DNA of 64,000 nucleotides, taken from positions 131,052,714 to 131,116,713 of the forward strand of contig CM057460.1 of assembly GCA_030035585.1 (NCBI GenBank), given 5' to 3'. The stretch is from Dugong dugon (Eukaryota > Chordata > Mammalia > Sirenia > Dugongidae). The notes below the pieces were generated by a model, which worked only from the letters and a program-made list of their open reading frames with translations, had not been told where the DNA came from and did no database searches. The position numbers and the translations under genes are program-made. This document shows positions 22,292 through 34,364 of this stretch, piece after piece (position 1 is the first letter of the stretch; every line of letters starts with the position of its first letter).

Positions 22292-23410
22292 ATAATGCAA
22301 TATACAAGATATATATATCAGTCTTCCAAAATTGTTTTTCATCAATACATGTGGTTGATTAACTGCTACTTTTCAGTATCATAACCATAAAAAATGAGTT
22401 TTCAATGTAGTGTTCTGTCATTTTCAGTAATTATTACATAAAAATTTAATATGAGATGTATTCACTACTTAAACTAGTTTCAATTTAATAATTGCTTGTT
22501 GAAATATTTGTTGAGTCCACACGTTGTAGATGAAAAACAGTTTTTCAATAGCTTGAAAGAAAACTAAGTGATAAGATTTAAAAAATCATTGTAATCTATG
22601 TTTTTTAAAAATCAATAGCTTATCATCAGTACTGAATAAGGAAAGACTAGTTTCTTTGTTCAGCTGAGACAACTTTAATATTACAAAATCAATCTAAACT
22701 TGTTTTGTGCCTGATACCATCCAACACTGAACAATTTTGGAAATCATATATCCAAACTCCCTATTTTTGACCTAGCCTTAACAGCTGGTTTAACAGACAG
22801 AAGTATGGAAATTGAGCTTATTGCTTCACTAGATGCACATGTGGGGCTTATTTGAAAATGACAGAAGATCTCTAATTGACTTTTACATTATTAAAAAAAA
22901 TAATTTTATTCACTTAAAGAGAAAGCTGAAGCAATGCTAAAAGAACTCATTAGCTATAAAAGCTTATTTGTATTATTTTTCATTTTCTTCTATTTCACAG
23001 GTTAACATATGATTTAACTTTCTGAATTTTTAAATATATTTCCAATTTAATTACTTATTCATGCCTGCAAGCTGTTATTAAATTACATTTTAGTGTTATA
23101 ATAGTCTGCGTAAAATACCCTATTAATACAGTTTAAAGAGGCCTATGAACTTGAAACGGATTTCATATTGCTTTGACGTGGGATTTAAAGGAGTCTTGTG
23201 AAGTTTTGCTACTTAATAAGTGATTCCTATAAATCAGTTATATTTCAGGAAGACTAAGATATTTATTTGGTAATTAAAGGCATATTTCAACTTGATAAGA
23301 CGAAAATTTGTTTGGAATTCTCTATGTTGGCACAATGCCTTCTCACATTAACCTACTAGTAAACACATTGGCTATACTAGTGACCAACAGGGATTATTTT
23401 GAGTGATCTG
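22292..23410. other. unique AT-rich sequence
   Basis: No repeat or gene recognised. Well-mixed AT-rich text from about 22500 to 23300 with no long frame; possibly constrained noncoding sequence. Confidence 0.4.
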
Positions 23411-23852
23411 GAAATTCAGGATGAATTCAGGATGCCAGATCTGGGAGAAGGTATTCTCTCTCTGTCGGTTATAGGAGAAGGTCCTTGTCATCAATCCTCC
23501 TGTGGTCTAGGAGCTTCTCAGTGCAGGGAAACCTGGATGCAAAGGACACGCTCTGCTCCAGGCCCTTCTTTCTTGGTGGTATGAGGTCCCACCACCTCTC
23601 TGCTCGATTCTCTCTTTTATGTCTCAAAAGAGATTGACTCAAAATACAACTTAATCCTGAAGATTGAGTCCCGCCTCACTAACATAACTGCCTCCAATTC
23701 TGCCTTATTAACATAGCGTCATAGAGGTTAGGATTTACAACACATAGGATAATCGCATCAGATCACAAAATGGTGGACACCACACAGTACTGGGAGTCAT
23801 GGCCTAGCTGTGTTGATACACATTTTTGGGGGACACAATTTAATCCATAACA
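23411..23852 (-). mobile_element. solo LTR, MaLR-like, 3' end missing
   Basis: Reverse-oriented copy of the LTR found complete at 32242-32757. Shared blocks are GGTATGAGGTCCCACCACC, CTGTGTTGATACACATTTTTGG, GACACAATTTAATCCATAAC and CACAAAATGGTGGACACCA. The LTR 5' end (TGTTATGGAT in sense) is intact at 23852. The LTR 3' terminal 90 or so bases are missing at the left edge, where ATTCAGGATGA/ATTCAGGATGC is duplicated, so no matching target duplication is found. Confidence 0.87.
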
Positions 23853-25154
23853 CTATCTATTTGAAATTGCCATGAATTGATATTAATTAGTTTGCCTGGA
23901 AATACCTCTTTAACAACATTTATTACTTAATCATGTCATCCCTTCTAATTGTATAGGCTTCAAGATTTTCTATCTAAGCTGCACATTGCAGCTACTGTTT
24001 GATTAATAACTTATTTTGCTTAACATTTTCTGTGTCCTGAACTCCTCAATGATAAAGCAAGAGTAATCTTATACATCTCTAAGTGGCTAGAATCTGATAA
24101 CATCTCGAAGTGGCTAAGTGCCTGGATTTGAGCATTATTTTGTTTTGAGGGGCTAGTTTCTAATGCACATCTCATTAAAAAAAAGAAAAAAACACATAGA
24201 TAATCTATGAAAGTGAAAGGAATAACATGCTGTTGTTGATAATGGTAGCTTTCAAAGGACAGGCTCACATATACATAAGAAAGTTAAAAACTTCCAATTT
24301 TTAGATTCTTCCTTTAAGCTTTGAACTCTTTGGTTTATGGCGTTATATCTTTATAAACAAAAATCTCTCTGACACTGCTGAATTTTGCTGAACTTAAGCT
24401 GAAAATACCACTTAGGTTTTCTCTCAGGTATCGTTCCTTTTAATTCATTCCTCCAGGTAGATGGAATTTAGAATGAATAGCAGCCCTTGGACTGCTTGGT
24501 TTGAGCCTGCTTGTTTTGTTTGCCATTCCAGCAAACTCTTCACTTTGGCAGCGTTAATAAGAGATGCGAAAACTAGGAAAAGCTATAGCTGTGAAATGAA
24601 CCTTTCACTTTCTCTCCCGACTTCAACTTCCACCATTAGTTTATGGTTTTTTGGTGTTGTACTTAGCAAATGTCTATGAAGCTAAGTTGCTTTTATAGGC
24701 ATTCACCCACAGTGTTGGTTTTGTGGCTTTTATCCCTTCTTTACGGTGCATAAAAGTCTCGTGTTGATATAATATATTAAATCAAGAGACCATAGCATAA
24801 TGTAATAGTCCAAAAGAAGAGTCATATAAGATACAAATTTGATATTGGCTCTCACACGCTCCATCTGTGGGAAAGTCACTTTATCTCCCTGGATCTCTCT
24901 CTCTCTCTCTTTTAAATCGTCTTATCTAATTGATTACACTGAGGGTCAAATATAATATATAATGAAAAATTAATTTTATTCTAAAATTGGCCATAGATTT
25001 GATACTGAGGATGTTTTGATCGAGGTTACTAAATGTTAAAATAATCCAAAACAGGAAGGAATACAGACTCATCTTCTATTAACATTTATATGTTCTAAAG
25101 TCTTGTATATAACTTCTGTCATTATTATTATTGTTTTACTATTATTTATTATGA
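23853..25154. other. unique sequence with short CT tract
   Basis: No gene recognised. A (CT)n tract lies at about 24893-24912 within a possible MIR remnant (ATCTGTGGGAAAGTCACTTTATC). Short frames lack any family signature. Confidence 0.45.
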
Positions 25155-25270
25155 TACTATCTATGTGAGCTTGAACAAGCTTCCTTTTCTGTAAAATGGT
25201 AGTGATAAGTACCTCTCAGGTAGGTTGGGAGGTTTAAATGTAAAATCGCTGAGCACAGTGAGAGATTTCA
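25155..25270 (+). repeat. MIR fragment
   Basis: GTGAGCTTGAACAAGCTTCC, TTTTCTGTAAAATGGTAGTG, ATAAGTACCTCTCAGG and CGCTGAGCACAGTG follow the order of the MIR core (splice-like TCTGTAAAATGG signature). Confidence 0.75.
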
Positions 25271-25680
25271 GTATGTATTATCCTTTCTTTTCTCTCCCTG
25301 CTCCCCCTCAACACCCCAGTGAGGTCATCACTTCTGAGGTGTATTGCCTTAATCTCAGTGATGTTACTCTAGTAATGAACGACATCAGTGAGTTACATAA
25401 GGACACTGATAATGGACTGCATGGTGTAAATGTTAATCCATTAAAACAAAACCACAAGTGACAAAACAGAAAACAGAAGGGGGAACTAAACTTTCTCATC
25501 AACGGACCATGTTAACTGTGTGATTAGCAGTCAAGTCCTTTCCCTTCTAATATTATGGATGTCTCACTAAGCCTCCTCATTTCTGTTCTGCTCACTTTCA
25601 GACTCACAGGGTCTCGTATCAGAAAGGCTTTTCCAAAAGTGTTCTTTCTTCCAGTCTTATCCTTCTTCTATTTGTATTAG

Positions 25681-25790
25681 TAAAAGATTACAGCCTAGAA
25701 AACGCTACAGGGCAGTTCTACTGTGTCACATGGGGTTGCTATGCATAGAAAATCAACTCGATGGCACTTAACAGCAACAACAGTAAAAGG
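25681..25790 (+). mobile_element. AfroSINE 3' part
   Basis: Begins in the middle of the element (AAGATTACAGCCTAGAAAACG) and continues CAGGGCAGTTCTACTGTGTC. It ends CTCGATGGCACTTAACAGCAACAACAG, the RTE-like tail. The tRNA head is absent. Confidence 0.85.
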
Positions 25791-25799
25791 TGACTTCTT

Positions 25800-26345
25800 C
25801 TCAGCAGTTCTTTCATGTGTAGTTCCTGCACACCCAGATACTTATTGGTCCCCTTTTGCCAACAGAATAAAGTCTGAACTCTTTAGCCTAACATACAAGA
25901 CCCTAATAGGACCTCCTAGTGCCACATATCTTCCATTTGCTCCTCCAGATCTATTTTCCACCCTTCTTAACTGCTCTGTGGCCTAAGGTGCTGACCTGCA
26001 TGAATCACATCAGTAGGAACCCTGGCAGGAAATAGGAAGGAGGGAGTAGAGTAAAGTCAAGGCATTTATTCCCCCAGCTTCCTCCTTAATTACTAAGTCA
26101 TGGTTCTTTTCAGGCATCACATTCCACAAGATTCTCCAGCTGAGATTTGGTAATGCCACACCCTACCACTCACCTGAGTGGTAGAAATGGTTGTTGCTAG
26201 CCCTAGGGTACTACCCTATCTATTATTTGTGATTTTCCTACACCCTGCACACACTTTTGTAAGTAGTCTGTGTATCAAGCTCAACTCGAGTAACCCAATT
26301 TGAATGGGCCATCTGTTGCTGTTTTATTTCCCAATTTATCTCACA
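25800..26345 (+). repeat. ancient repeat remnant (L2-like, then unclassified)
   Basis: 25855-25925 reads like the L2 block with AATAAAGTCTGAACTC and TTTAGCCTAACATACAAGACCC. From about 26020 to 26330 another ancient repeat follows, related in block order to 49860-50200 (GTTGCTAGCCCTAGGG, CCTGCACACACTTTTGTAAGTAG, GGCCATCTGTTGCTG). I do not recall its name. Confidence 0.45.
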
Positions 26346-26397
26346 TCATACACTGCATCCTTTAAAGGCAGATGGTTTATTTATTGCAGACACGGCG

Positions 26398-26620
26398 CTC
26401 AGAACACCCACTTGGAATAATAATGTATTGGGTTTAAATCCTGATTTTACTACTTACCAGCTTAATGACTTTGGTCAAGTTACTCATCCTCTTTAAGCCT
26501 CAATATCTTCACCTATAAAATAGGGATAAAAATAGTAACTATCTCAGAGTTACTGTTAGAACTAAAAGAGAGTGTAGAAGATCTTTCACAGAGCAGGTGA
26601 TAAAGAAATATATGTATATA
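26398..26620 (+). repeat. MIR
   Basis: A long, well-kept MIR: GGGTTTAAATCCTGATTTTAC, TGACTTTGGTCAAGTTACTC, AGCCTCAATATCTTCACC, TATAAAATAGGGATAAAAATAG and CTATCTCAGAGTTACTGTTAG in the canonical order. Confidence 0.9.
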
Positions 26621-27542
26621 TTTTTTGCCATGAATGTTTCTTGAACATATACACCTCGTGTTTTTGTGCTACCATATCTTTTTCCCCTTTCCTCCCTATT
26701 ATTCTCCGCTTTAGTCTATCCATTTTAGGTTAAATTAAAATCCTAATTCTTCTATGATCTTTTGTGTTTCTCATTCTATGATACCCACTCATTTATGTTT
26801 TTAGCTGTTTATGTCTGATCTCCCTAATTATATTGTTAACAACCTGATGATAATGACAAACACTTTTTATTTCCTTCTATCTTTTCAAACTAACTCAGTG
26901 CTAGAGACCTAATAGAAGATCGACAAATATTTGGTTAGTTATTTAATTTTAATCATTTAATTCCAATTAAGTTAGGCAAATTTCATAATGTAAGTAATTT
27001 TAATTAAAGTAGATAAGCAAATAGCATCATGAAAGTCTCTAGAATAGATTTTTGATTATCACACTACCCATTTCAGGGTAGATACTTATTGAATATTTGA
27101 TGATTTTTGGTAATTATTATACAGACAAATTATCTGTAATGCCAGCTAAGTACCTCATTGACTATTGTGTAGACATAGTCTGTACATGTAATGAGGTACT
27201 TTATATTAACCGTCAAAGGTTAATGATCTAAGTAGGTTAAAAAGCACAAGAAAAATATTAATATCAAAGCCAGTATACTAGTAGTCCAATATTTTTAAAG
27301 TTCTTCAAGTATATCAGTTTGTAGTCTCACCACAATACTACAGAACAGGTACTTTATTCACTTTCTCCAATACTCATATAAAATTCAGTGATTCTTGTTG
27401 TATTTTTGCCCATTGTGAAGTAATGACGGACATTTAGAATAAAGTTAAACTACAGAAGAGCTCAAGTACAAGAGTCAGTTTAGTTTCTGGTGAATAGTGT
27501 TAACTCATCATCCCTCTGCTACACTGCCTTCAGTTTTGTCCT
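26621..27542. other. unique AT-rich sequence with a fold-back
   Basis: No gene or dispersed repeat recognised. It contains the inverted repeat listed separately at 27148-27201. Confidence 0.45.
27148..27201. repeat. perfect 12-base inverted repeat with nested inner stem
   Basis: AAGTACCTCATT (27148-27159) is the exact reverse complement of AATGAGGTACTT (27190-27201). Inside, GACTAT (27160-27165) pairs with ATAGTC (27175-27180). A 9-base loop results, with 9 unpaired bases on one side. It could be a hairpin, a small fold-back transposon remnant or chance. Confidence 0.8.
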
Positions 27543-27554
27543 AAGAGAAGAATT

Positions 27555-27727
27555 GGAAACCCTGGTGATGTAGTGGTGGTTAAGAGTTCGGCTGCTAACC
27601 AAAAGATCAGCAGTTCAAACCCACCAGGTGCTCCTTGGAAACCCTATGGGGCAGTTCTCCTCTGTTCTATAGGGTCTCTATGAGTTGGAGTTGACTCGAG
27701 GGCAATGGGTTATTTTATTTTTTTTGG
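27555..27727 (+). mobile_element. AfroSINE, short type
   Basis: A well-kept copy. The head is GGAAACCCTGGTGATGTAGTGG, box B is AGTTCAAACCC, and CAGGTGCTCCTTGGAAACCC joins head to body without the central block. The tail is GGCAATGGGTTATTTT plus T-run. It has a perfect 12-base target duplication, AAGAGAAGAATT (27543-27554 and 27728-27739). Confidence 0.96.
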
Positions 27728-27739
27728 AAGAGAAGAATT

Positions 27740-30249
27740 AAGTGCAAGTATAGCCTGTAGGTGGCACCTGAGTCCACCGATCACTATCTTGTGCTCTCTG
27801 TCTTGAATCTTTACATTGCACTTTCGAGTACAGCAGCACAGTTATAATTAGTGTTGGATCCTCAGGATGATAATGAGGTCCAGTGGTGTCTTAGACTTTG
27901 GGCTACTGTGAAAAATTCTCATTAAACCTTGCCAGGTTCCTGTGGGAAAGTGCAACTCCCCAAACTTCTGTCTTGTTAGTAGAAATGAAATATAGTACAA
28001 AGAAAGCAATGAGAAGGGTCTGACTGTGATGTACATATCTCTGAAAGTGATCTTGGTGATAAGTGTTTCAAGGGAATCGAAAGTTAACTGATTGCAAAGA
28101 GCGAGCTGGTTGATGATTAAAAAGAATTTGTCTTAGTTTCTTTTGAGCCTTTCTTAGAGCACAGTAAGTCGAGTCTCTTTCTGTTTTTGATATAATACAT
28201 TAAGAGATTTGAGGCTTTTAGCATTAGGATATTAATTGTCCTAATCATCCAAAGTAATATTTTTAAGCAGAAAGAAATTGAATAAGTAGGAATTAAAATA
28301 TGTATTTTTATATTTTAAATATGTATTTATTAATAACTTCACAAAGATATTTTTATCTTGTTCATCTTGTTCTTTTTATTGACTTGACACAGCATATGTA
28401 TGAAAGAGAGTGAAATACAGCCTGGACCTTGAACTCACGTATCCTCAACCAGTCCTCTACCAACTTCTCATGTTCACACTGGAAACAGAAAGGAAACTGC
28501 GCAGAGCCACTGTTCATTCTAGCAAGGAGTGCTTCTCAACTATTTGCTTTCCTTCTGTTTTCTTTACGCATATGTGTACTACTGAAATTCTTTACACGGT
28601 CAGAATTTCTTGAGTTGGAGGGGAGCTGGCGCACGTTCAGTACTCTTCCCTCATCCATTTCCCTACACCTCAGTGGAGAAATACTGCTACAAGTCTTTGA
28701 CTCCAAATACCTGGAAGGCTTCCCTCGCCCTGGTGAATTGGGTCAATGCTCATGTAGACCAAGAGAATTCCTTCTTACCTGATTTGAAAGTGGATCTCTT
28801 CAATTTTTTTCCTTACGTTCACATCCTAATCTTGGTTCTAGTGGTCTTACTATTCTGAAAGACAGCAGAATGGAAAAAAAAAAAAAAAAAAAAAAGAAGA
28901 TAGACCAAAGAAAAGTGTAACTTTTCAGTTTTCCTCTAAAAGTCTAAAGCAGAATTTATAAGCTGCTAATTTTATAAGCCTTTCTTGAATGGGAGATCAC
29001 ATCCAAGTGGGAGAAGGATTTTGCCACTGCACAAAACTAACCCTGTTAAAACATCAAGATGCAGAACATTCTAAGGAGAAAAAAAATGCATCAAAAAGAC
29101 AATTTATAAAAACAGACTCCAAAACCAGGCTACTGATGAATAGTATTGATAAAAAAGAAAATTTATTGAGCTGAATTAGGAACAAAAAGAAATTAAGTAG
29201 TGAGTATAAACAAAATATATTGGATTAGATGTAAAAAATGTGGGGCTAAGTATGTTTAGCAGTATTTTCTGTTTTGTGCTCATTTAGCTGAAATAGAATG
29301 TATTAAGTCACTGAATTCTGCAAAACATGTACTATCAAGCAGGATTTGGGGAGAAAAAGGAAGATAGAGAGAAATTTGCAGACAAGGTTGACATTATTGC
29401 TACCACATGATCACTGGTAAGAACTCAGTAACTATTTCAAAATAAATTTAATTGTGGTAACTTGAAATGTTTGAATCCATTTGATCACCAATGGCTTGTT
29501 TCTGTGAGATATTCAGAAGAACTAATTCTACCAGAGTTCTTCCTTTGAGACATGACTTCCAATCTGTAATTCTAAACTTACCTGCTATTTGCTGAGTTCT
29601 ATAGGCTATTTGATGCCATTCCTTAACCACTGCACCACAAGGGCTCCATTCCTTTTCTGGCAGTGCACAAATGTAGTGACTTTCTAGCACATTCTTCCAT
29701 TCAGGGAGATAAGAGGCCATGACCTTAAAATAGTGAAGGGTAATCTATCCCATTTCAGTGGTGGGTTAAGCACCAAATACAGTGTTAATATTTAAATCAA
29801 TAGAAATTTCTGCTTATCTTTTGTTCACAATGGTACCTCGAGTGGCTAGGGCTGTTATTCAGGAGATGTGGACCAATATGGCTGTTGTCTGTTTTGATTG
29901 ATTTGGTATCTCTTATGATCAACCTAGTACATGTGACAATTTGAATTCATTCTTAAAAGTATTGAGTGTAGAAAAAATTTTAATGACCTTTAATAGGCAC
30001 TTCTAGATCAAAATTAGTAAAGTATTAATCTTCCCGTATACAGCTAATTTTTTGTGTGTCAGCTATATGAATTGTCTCACTGTTAGCTGATGAGCCTGTA
30101 AACATTTTGAATCAAAATATAGGTTTTCAATTTCTAGTGTTATATTAAACTAGATGTCCTCAACAAATTATTAATTATTAACAAATTTTTAATTAAAAGT
30201 GAATTATAATACTAAAGAAAATATTGGATTTAAATATTTTCAAATGTAT
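27740..30249. other. unique sequence, no gene recognised
   Basis: A plus frame at 28429-28782 (117 codons) overlaps another at 28410-28613. Neither has known motifs or a plausible exon structure. An A-run lies at 28874-28895. CCTTAACCACTGCACCACAAGGGCTCC at 29622-29648 looks like a minus-strand AfroSINE head without body. The rest is AT-rich. Confidence 0.4.
28874..28895. repeat. poly(A) run
   Basis: Twenty-two A residues. No retroposed body can be recognised upstream, so it is listed only as low complexity. Confidence 0.95.
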
Positions 30250-30699
30250 TAGTGGGCTGGCAACGAAGTAAGGAAACTACTAAGGCTAAAGACAGATGAT
30301 CTTACAGGTAAGTTCTAAAAAAACACATTCAAGGAACAAAATGTCCCAATGTAATACAAGCTCTTCCAGAGAATAATAATAAAGGAGAGAACACACTCTA
30401 ATTCATTTTATAAGGCTAATATTACCTTGACACCACACCAGAAAAGGAATACAGCAAAAGGGAAAATTACAGGCTAATCATGCACAAACAAAGATAAAAA
30501 ATCCTGGAAAAGTTTTTGGCAAATTGTACCAGCAATGTGTAAAAAAATAATTTACGATGATCAAATTGGGTGTAGCCAAGAAGTGCAAGGTTGGTTTACC
30601 ATTAGGAAAATCTATTTCTAGCACATTAATAGATTAAAAAAGGAAATCATTCTCAATAAATAAAGACAAAGCATTCAATGACATTTTTAATATCCAAAA

Positions 30700-30875
30700 A
30701 ACCAAAACCAAACCCACTACTGTTGAGTTGATTCTGACTCATAGGGTTTCCAAGGCTGTAATCTTTATGGAAGCAGACTGCCACATCTTTCTCCTGCAAA
30801 GCAACTGGTGCGTTCAGACAGCCAACCTCTCAGTTAGCAGCTGAGCCCTTTCACACTATGCCAACAGGGCTTCTT
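30700..30875 (-). mobile_element. AfroSINE, long type
   Basis: In reverse: ACCAAAACCAAACCCACTAC tail, AATCTTTATGGAAGCAGAC, CACATCTTTCTCCTGC, then TCAGTTAGCAGCTGAGCCC and CCAACAGGGCTTC. The ACCCTATAGGACAGAG part is missing. It is inserted into the old L1 within its RT region. Confidence 0.88.
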
Positions 30876-31578
30876 CAAAATTTAAAAAAAATAAATAAAT
30901 AAAACAATTAATACACCATACTAAAAACTCTTCGGAAACAAGGAACACAGGGAAATTCTAAGGGAATGTGCAAAAAATATTCTTAAAGATGGTACTTAAT
31001 ACATTAAAATCATTTTCTTTAAAATCAGAATTAGAGCAAGTAATCTTTCTATCATCTCTTTTCAACACTGCATTGAAAATTTTAAATAATGAAGAAAATT
31101 AAGAGAAAGAAATACAGTATTATAACAGAAGAAAAAAACTAGTATCATCTTGACATGATATGATTATATAAAAATTATCTTTCAAAAAATATGAGAATAA
31201 ATGAGACTTCAACAAAATTTCTAGGTACAAAATCAATTTAAGAAGTTAGTTGCATACATCAGGAAAAAATAGAAACTTAATTTTAAAAATAGTTATTTAG
31301 AATAGGAAAAAAACAGGTAAGTTACCTAAGAAACAAATTTAGCTAAAGATGTACAAAGCCTTGATGTAGAATTATTTAAAAAGTCACTTAAATGTAGTAG
31401 TAAATATCAAAGTAAATGTAGAGATATGCCATTATTTATGGGAGAGAAGACTATGATTGATCCTCAAGTTGATCTGTAGTCAATGCAACTTAAAATCACA
31501 AAAGTTTTTCTTTTTAATAAAACTTGACAAGCTCAGTCTAAAATGATTATGGAATAGGTGAGGTTAAAACTGGCTAAC

Positions 31579-31767
31579 GGAGCCCTGCTGGCCCAATGGT
31601 TAAAGCACTTGGCTGCTAAGTGAAAGACCCACCAACAGCTCTGAGGGAGAAAAGCCATGGCAATCTGCTCTCGTAAAGATTTCAGCCTAGGAAACCTCAT
31701 AGAGCGGTTCTATTCTGTCATATAGGATTGCTATTAATTGGAATTAACTCAGCAGCACACAACAAAG
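31579..31767 (+). mobile_element. AfroSINE, long type
   Basis: GGAGCCCTGCTGGCCCAATGG head, GAGAAAAGCCATGGCAATCTGC middle, AAAGATTTCAGCCTAGGAAAC, and the tail GCAGCACACAACAAAGG. CTGGCTAA and TTGGCTAA flank it. It is inserted in the old L1. Confidence 0.88.
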
Positions 31768-32241
31768 GATTGGCTAAAACACTGATGTAGATAAAGAATA
31801 ACACAGGGGCCTTTCCTCCCACAAATCATCACTAAAAGAAGACAATAAACTCAATTTTTAAAATGGAAAAAAGTAAAGAGAAATTATACAAAAGATATAT
31901 AACAACATCTAATAAGTACATAAGAAGATGCTCAACATCATTAGTCAGCAGGGAAATGCAATCACACATGCTAGAATGGCTAAAATTTAAAAGACTAACA
32001 ACATCAAATGTTGGTAACCAAGACTTATTAAAAACCTCCAGTCAATTAGATATTGTACATTCACTTGCGCAAAGAAAAAATTGAGCAGTAAATCAGAATA
32101 CTAAGAGTCCATAAACTGGCACTGCAGGTATGGAAATTTGTTTCATGATGGAGTGGCATTGCTGATCAGTGAGTAAAGGATGGAATATTCAAAAAATGGG
32201 GCTGGGATTGATTATCATATGAAAAATATGAAGTTGGATCC

Positions 32242-32757
32242 TGTTATGGAGTGAATTATGTCCCCACAAAATATCAACTTGGCTAGGCCATGATCCTCAG
32301 TATTGTGTGATTGTCCACTATTTTGTCATCTAATGTGATTTTCCTGTGTGTTGTAAATCCTATCTCTATGATTAATGAGATGGGATTAGCAGCAATTATG
32401 TTGATGAGACTGAATTTACAAGATTGAATTGTGTTTTAAGCCAGTCTCTTCTGAGATATAAAAGAGAGAAGCGAGCAGAGAGACGTGGAAACCTCATACC
32501 ACCAAGAAAGCAGTGCCGGGAGCAGAGCGCGTTCTTTGGATCCAGGATTCCTAGGCAGAGAAGCTCCTAGACCACGGAAGATTGATAACAAGGACCTTTC
32601 CCCAGAGCTGTCAGAGAGGGATAGACTTCCCCTGGAGCTGGCAAACCCTGAATTCAGACTTCTAGCCTATTGGATTGTTAGAGAATAAACTACTGTTTGT
32701 AAAGCCATCCACTTGTGCTATTTCTTTCTGTTATAGCAGCACTAGATAACTAAGACA
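32242..32757 (+). mobile_element. solo LTR, MaLR-like (516 bp), complete
   Basis: It starts TGTTATGGAGTGAATTATGT and ends AGATAACTAAGACA, with a perfect 5-base target duplication GATCC (32237-32241, 32758-32762), as class III ERV/MaLR elements make. TATAAAAG at 32457-32464 and AATAAA at 32684-32689 are plausible promoter and polyadenylation signals. Both ends resemble the MLT1-like LTR at 12709, but the body is shared only with the LTRs at 23411 and 55231, so it is a separate and younger family. It sits in the old L1 (target GTTGGATCCCTACTTTC). No viral internal region is present. Confidence 0.93.
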
Positions 32758-33405
32758 GATCCCTACTTTCTGGTGCACAAGGACCAATTCCAAAAGGAAA
32801 AATACTTAATGACAAAGGAAAAGCTGAAATACTTATGGAATAACATATAGGAAAGTATCTTTATGACCTCAGGATTCAGAAGAAAAATTTTAAAGAAGAC
32901 AAAAAAAGCACACACCATAAAGAAAATGATTGATAGATTCATTCACTTTAAAATTAAGAATGTTTATTCATCAAAGGAAAGCATAGAGGGAAAGAAGAGC
33001 CACAAACTGGGAGAAGGTGTTTCTGGCACATAAATTTAGCAAAAATTTATTATTCTGGAATAAATATATATATTAATAATAATAATTATGAAACATAAAA
33101 ATTAATGCAAATAATGCAACAAAAAGTGGGCAAGATAATATAAACTTGCATTTCAGAGAAGATGAAACACTTATGACTAATGAAATAAATAAAAATTTGT
33201 TCAACCTTAAATAATTATAACCACAATGAAATGACGATTCAAATCTACCAGACTGACAAAAGTTAAAAAGTCTGTTAATAACAAGTGGCGATTAGGATGT
33301 AGAAAAATAAGAACTTTTATACATGCCTTTATTGGGAATATAAATTATTTCAACTACTTTGGAAAAAAATATTTGGCATTATTTAATAAAGCTGAAAATG
33401 TTGTT

Positions 33406-33815
33406 GTTGTTAGTTGCTGTCAAGTAGATTCCAACCCAGGTATGTAGAGTAGAATGGCACTCCACAGGGTTTTCAAGGCTGTGACCTTTTGGAAGCAGAT
33501 TGCCAGGCCTGGAAGGAGCCATGGTGACACAGTTGTTAAGTCCTCAGCTGCTAACTGAAAGCTCAGCAGGTTAAACCCACCAGCTACTCCTCGGGAGAAA
33601 GATGTACCAGTCTGCTTCTGTAAAGATTACAGCCTTGGAAACCCTACCGGGCAGTTCTGCTCTTTTCTACAGGGTTGGTATGAGTCAGAATTGACTCAAT
33701 GGCATCGAGTTTTGTTTGGTTTTGGGCTTCCCAAAGTGCCTCTGGGTGAGTTTGAACCTCCAACCTTTCAGTTGGTAGTGGAGTACTTAACAATTTGCAC
33801 CACTCAAGGACTATA
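33406..33815 (-). mobile_element. AfroSINE split by another SINE
   Basis: In reverse, the 3' part (TGTTGTTGTTAGTTGCTGTC, GGGTTTTCAAGGCTGTGACC, TTGGAAGCAGATTGCCAGG) lies at 33406-33510. The 5' part (GTGCCTCTGGGTGAGTTTG, AACCTCCAACCTTTCAGTT, CACCACTCAAGGACT) lies at 33727-33815. The plus-strand SINE at 33515 separates them. It is the GGAAGCAGATTGCCAGG variant, as at 15549 and 50942. Confidence 0.92.
33515..33722 (+). mobile_element. AfroSINE, long type, inside another SINE
   Basis: Complete long form: GGAGCCATGGTGACACAG, GGAGAAAGATGTACCAGTC, AAAGATTACAGCCTTGGAAAC, ATGAGTCAGAATTGACTC, T-rich tail. It lies in the opposite orientation to its host SINE, which dates it as the later insertion. Confidence 0.93.
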
Positions 33816-33968
33816 AAGTTGAAGATACATATACTCAATGACTTAGAAATTTTACTTACAGACATACACCTTTAAAAAATTAATGCTAGTGGTCACCAGA
33901 AGCAAGTTTATAGTAACATTGTTTATCATAGCAAAAAACTGAAAACAACTCAGATGTTGTTAATACCA

Positions 33969-34169
33969 AAACCACTACTGTGGAGTCATTTTGACCCATA
34001 GCAACCCTCTAGGACAGAGCAGAACTGCCCTATTGGGTCTCCAAGTCTGTAATCTTTACAGAAGCGGACCGACACATCTTTCTCCCGTAAAGCGGCTAGT
34101 GGGTTTGAACCACCAACCTTTCAGTTAGCAGCTGAGCACTTTTAACCACTGTACCAACAGGCTCATTCC
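33969..34169 (-). mobile_element. AfroSINE, long type
   Basis: Complete long form in reverse, with TCTGTAATCTTTACAGAAGC and CACATCTTTCTCCCG in the middle, GTTTGAACCACC box B complement and CCAACAGGCTC head. It has a perfect target duplication TTAATACCA (33960-33968, 34170-34178) and is inserted in the old L1. Confidence 0.95.
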
Positions 34170-34364
34170 TTAATACCAGAATGGATAAATACATTGGTAC
34201 AAATATATAACAGAATAATATACAACAGTTAAAATGAGTTATCCAAAGCTGTAAGTATCAACATAAATGACTCCTAACCACCAAGATTGAGCTAAAAGTC
34301 ACAGAAGAATACTATAGTGTTATGTAAAGTACAAAACTAGATAATATGTGATTTAGAGATTTAT

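Noticed and set aside
23399-23584. A 61-codon plus frame upstream of the LTR.
   Set aside because: It is the antisense strand of the truncated solo LTR at 23411-23852 and reads repeat sequence.
28410-28858. Three overlapping plus frames as a possible exon or small gene.
   Set aside because: The frames overlap in different registers, have no known motif, no start or splice support that favours one, and match nothing I recognise.
32485-32688. A 67-codon plus frame with charged residues.
   Set aside because: It is entirely inside the solo LTR at 32242-32757. The corresponding sequence in the other LTR copies is not kept open.
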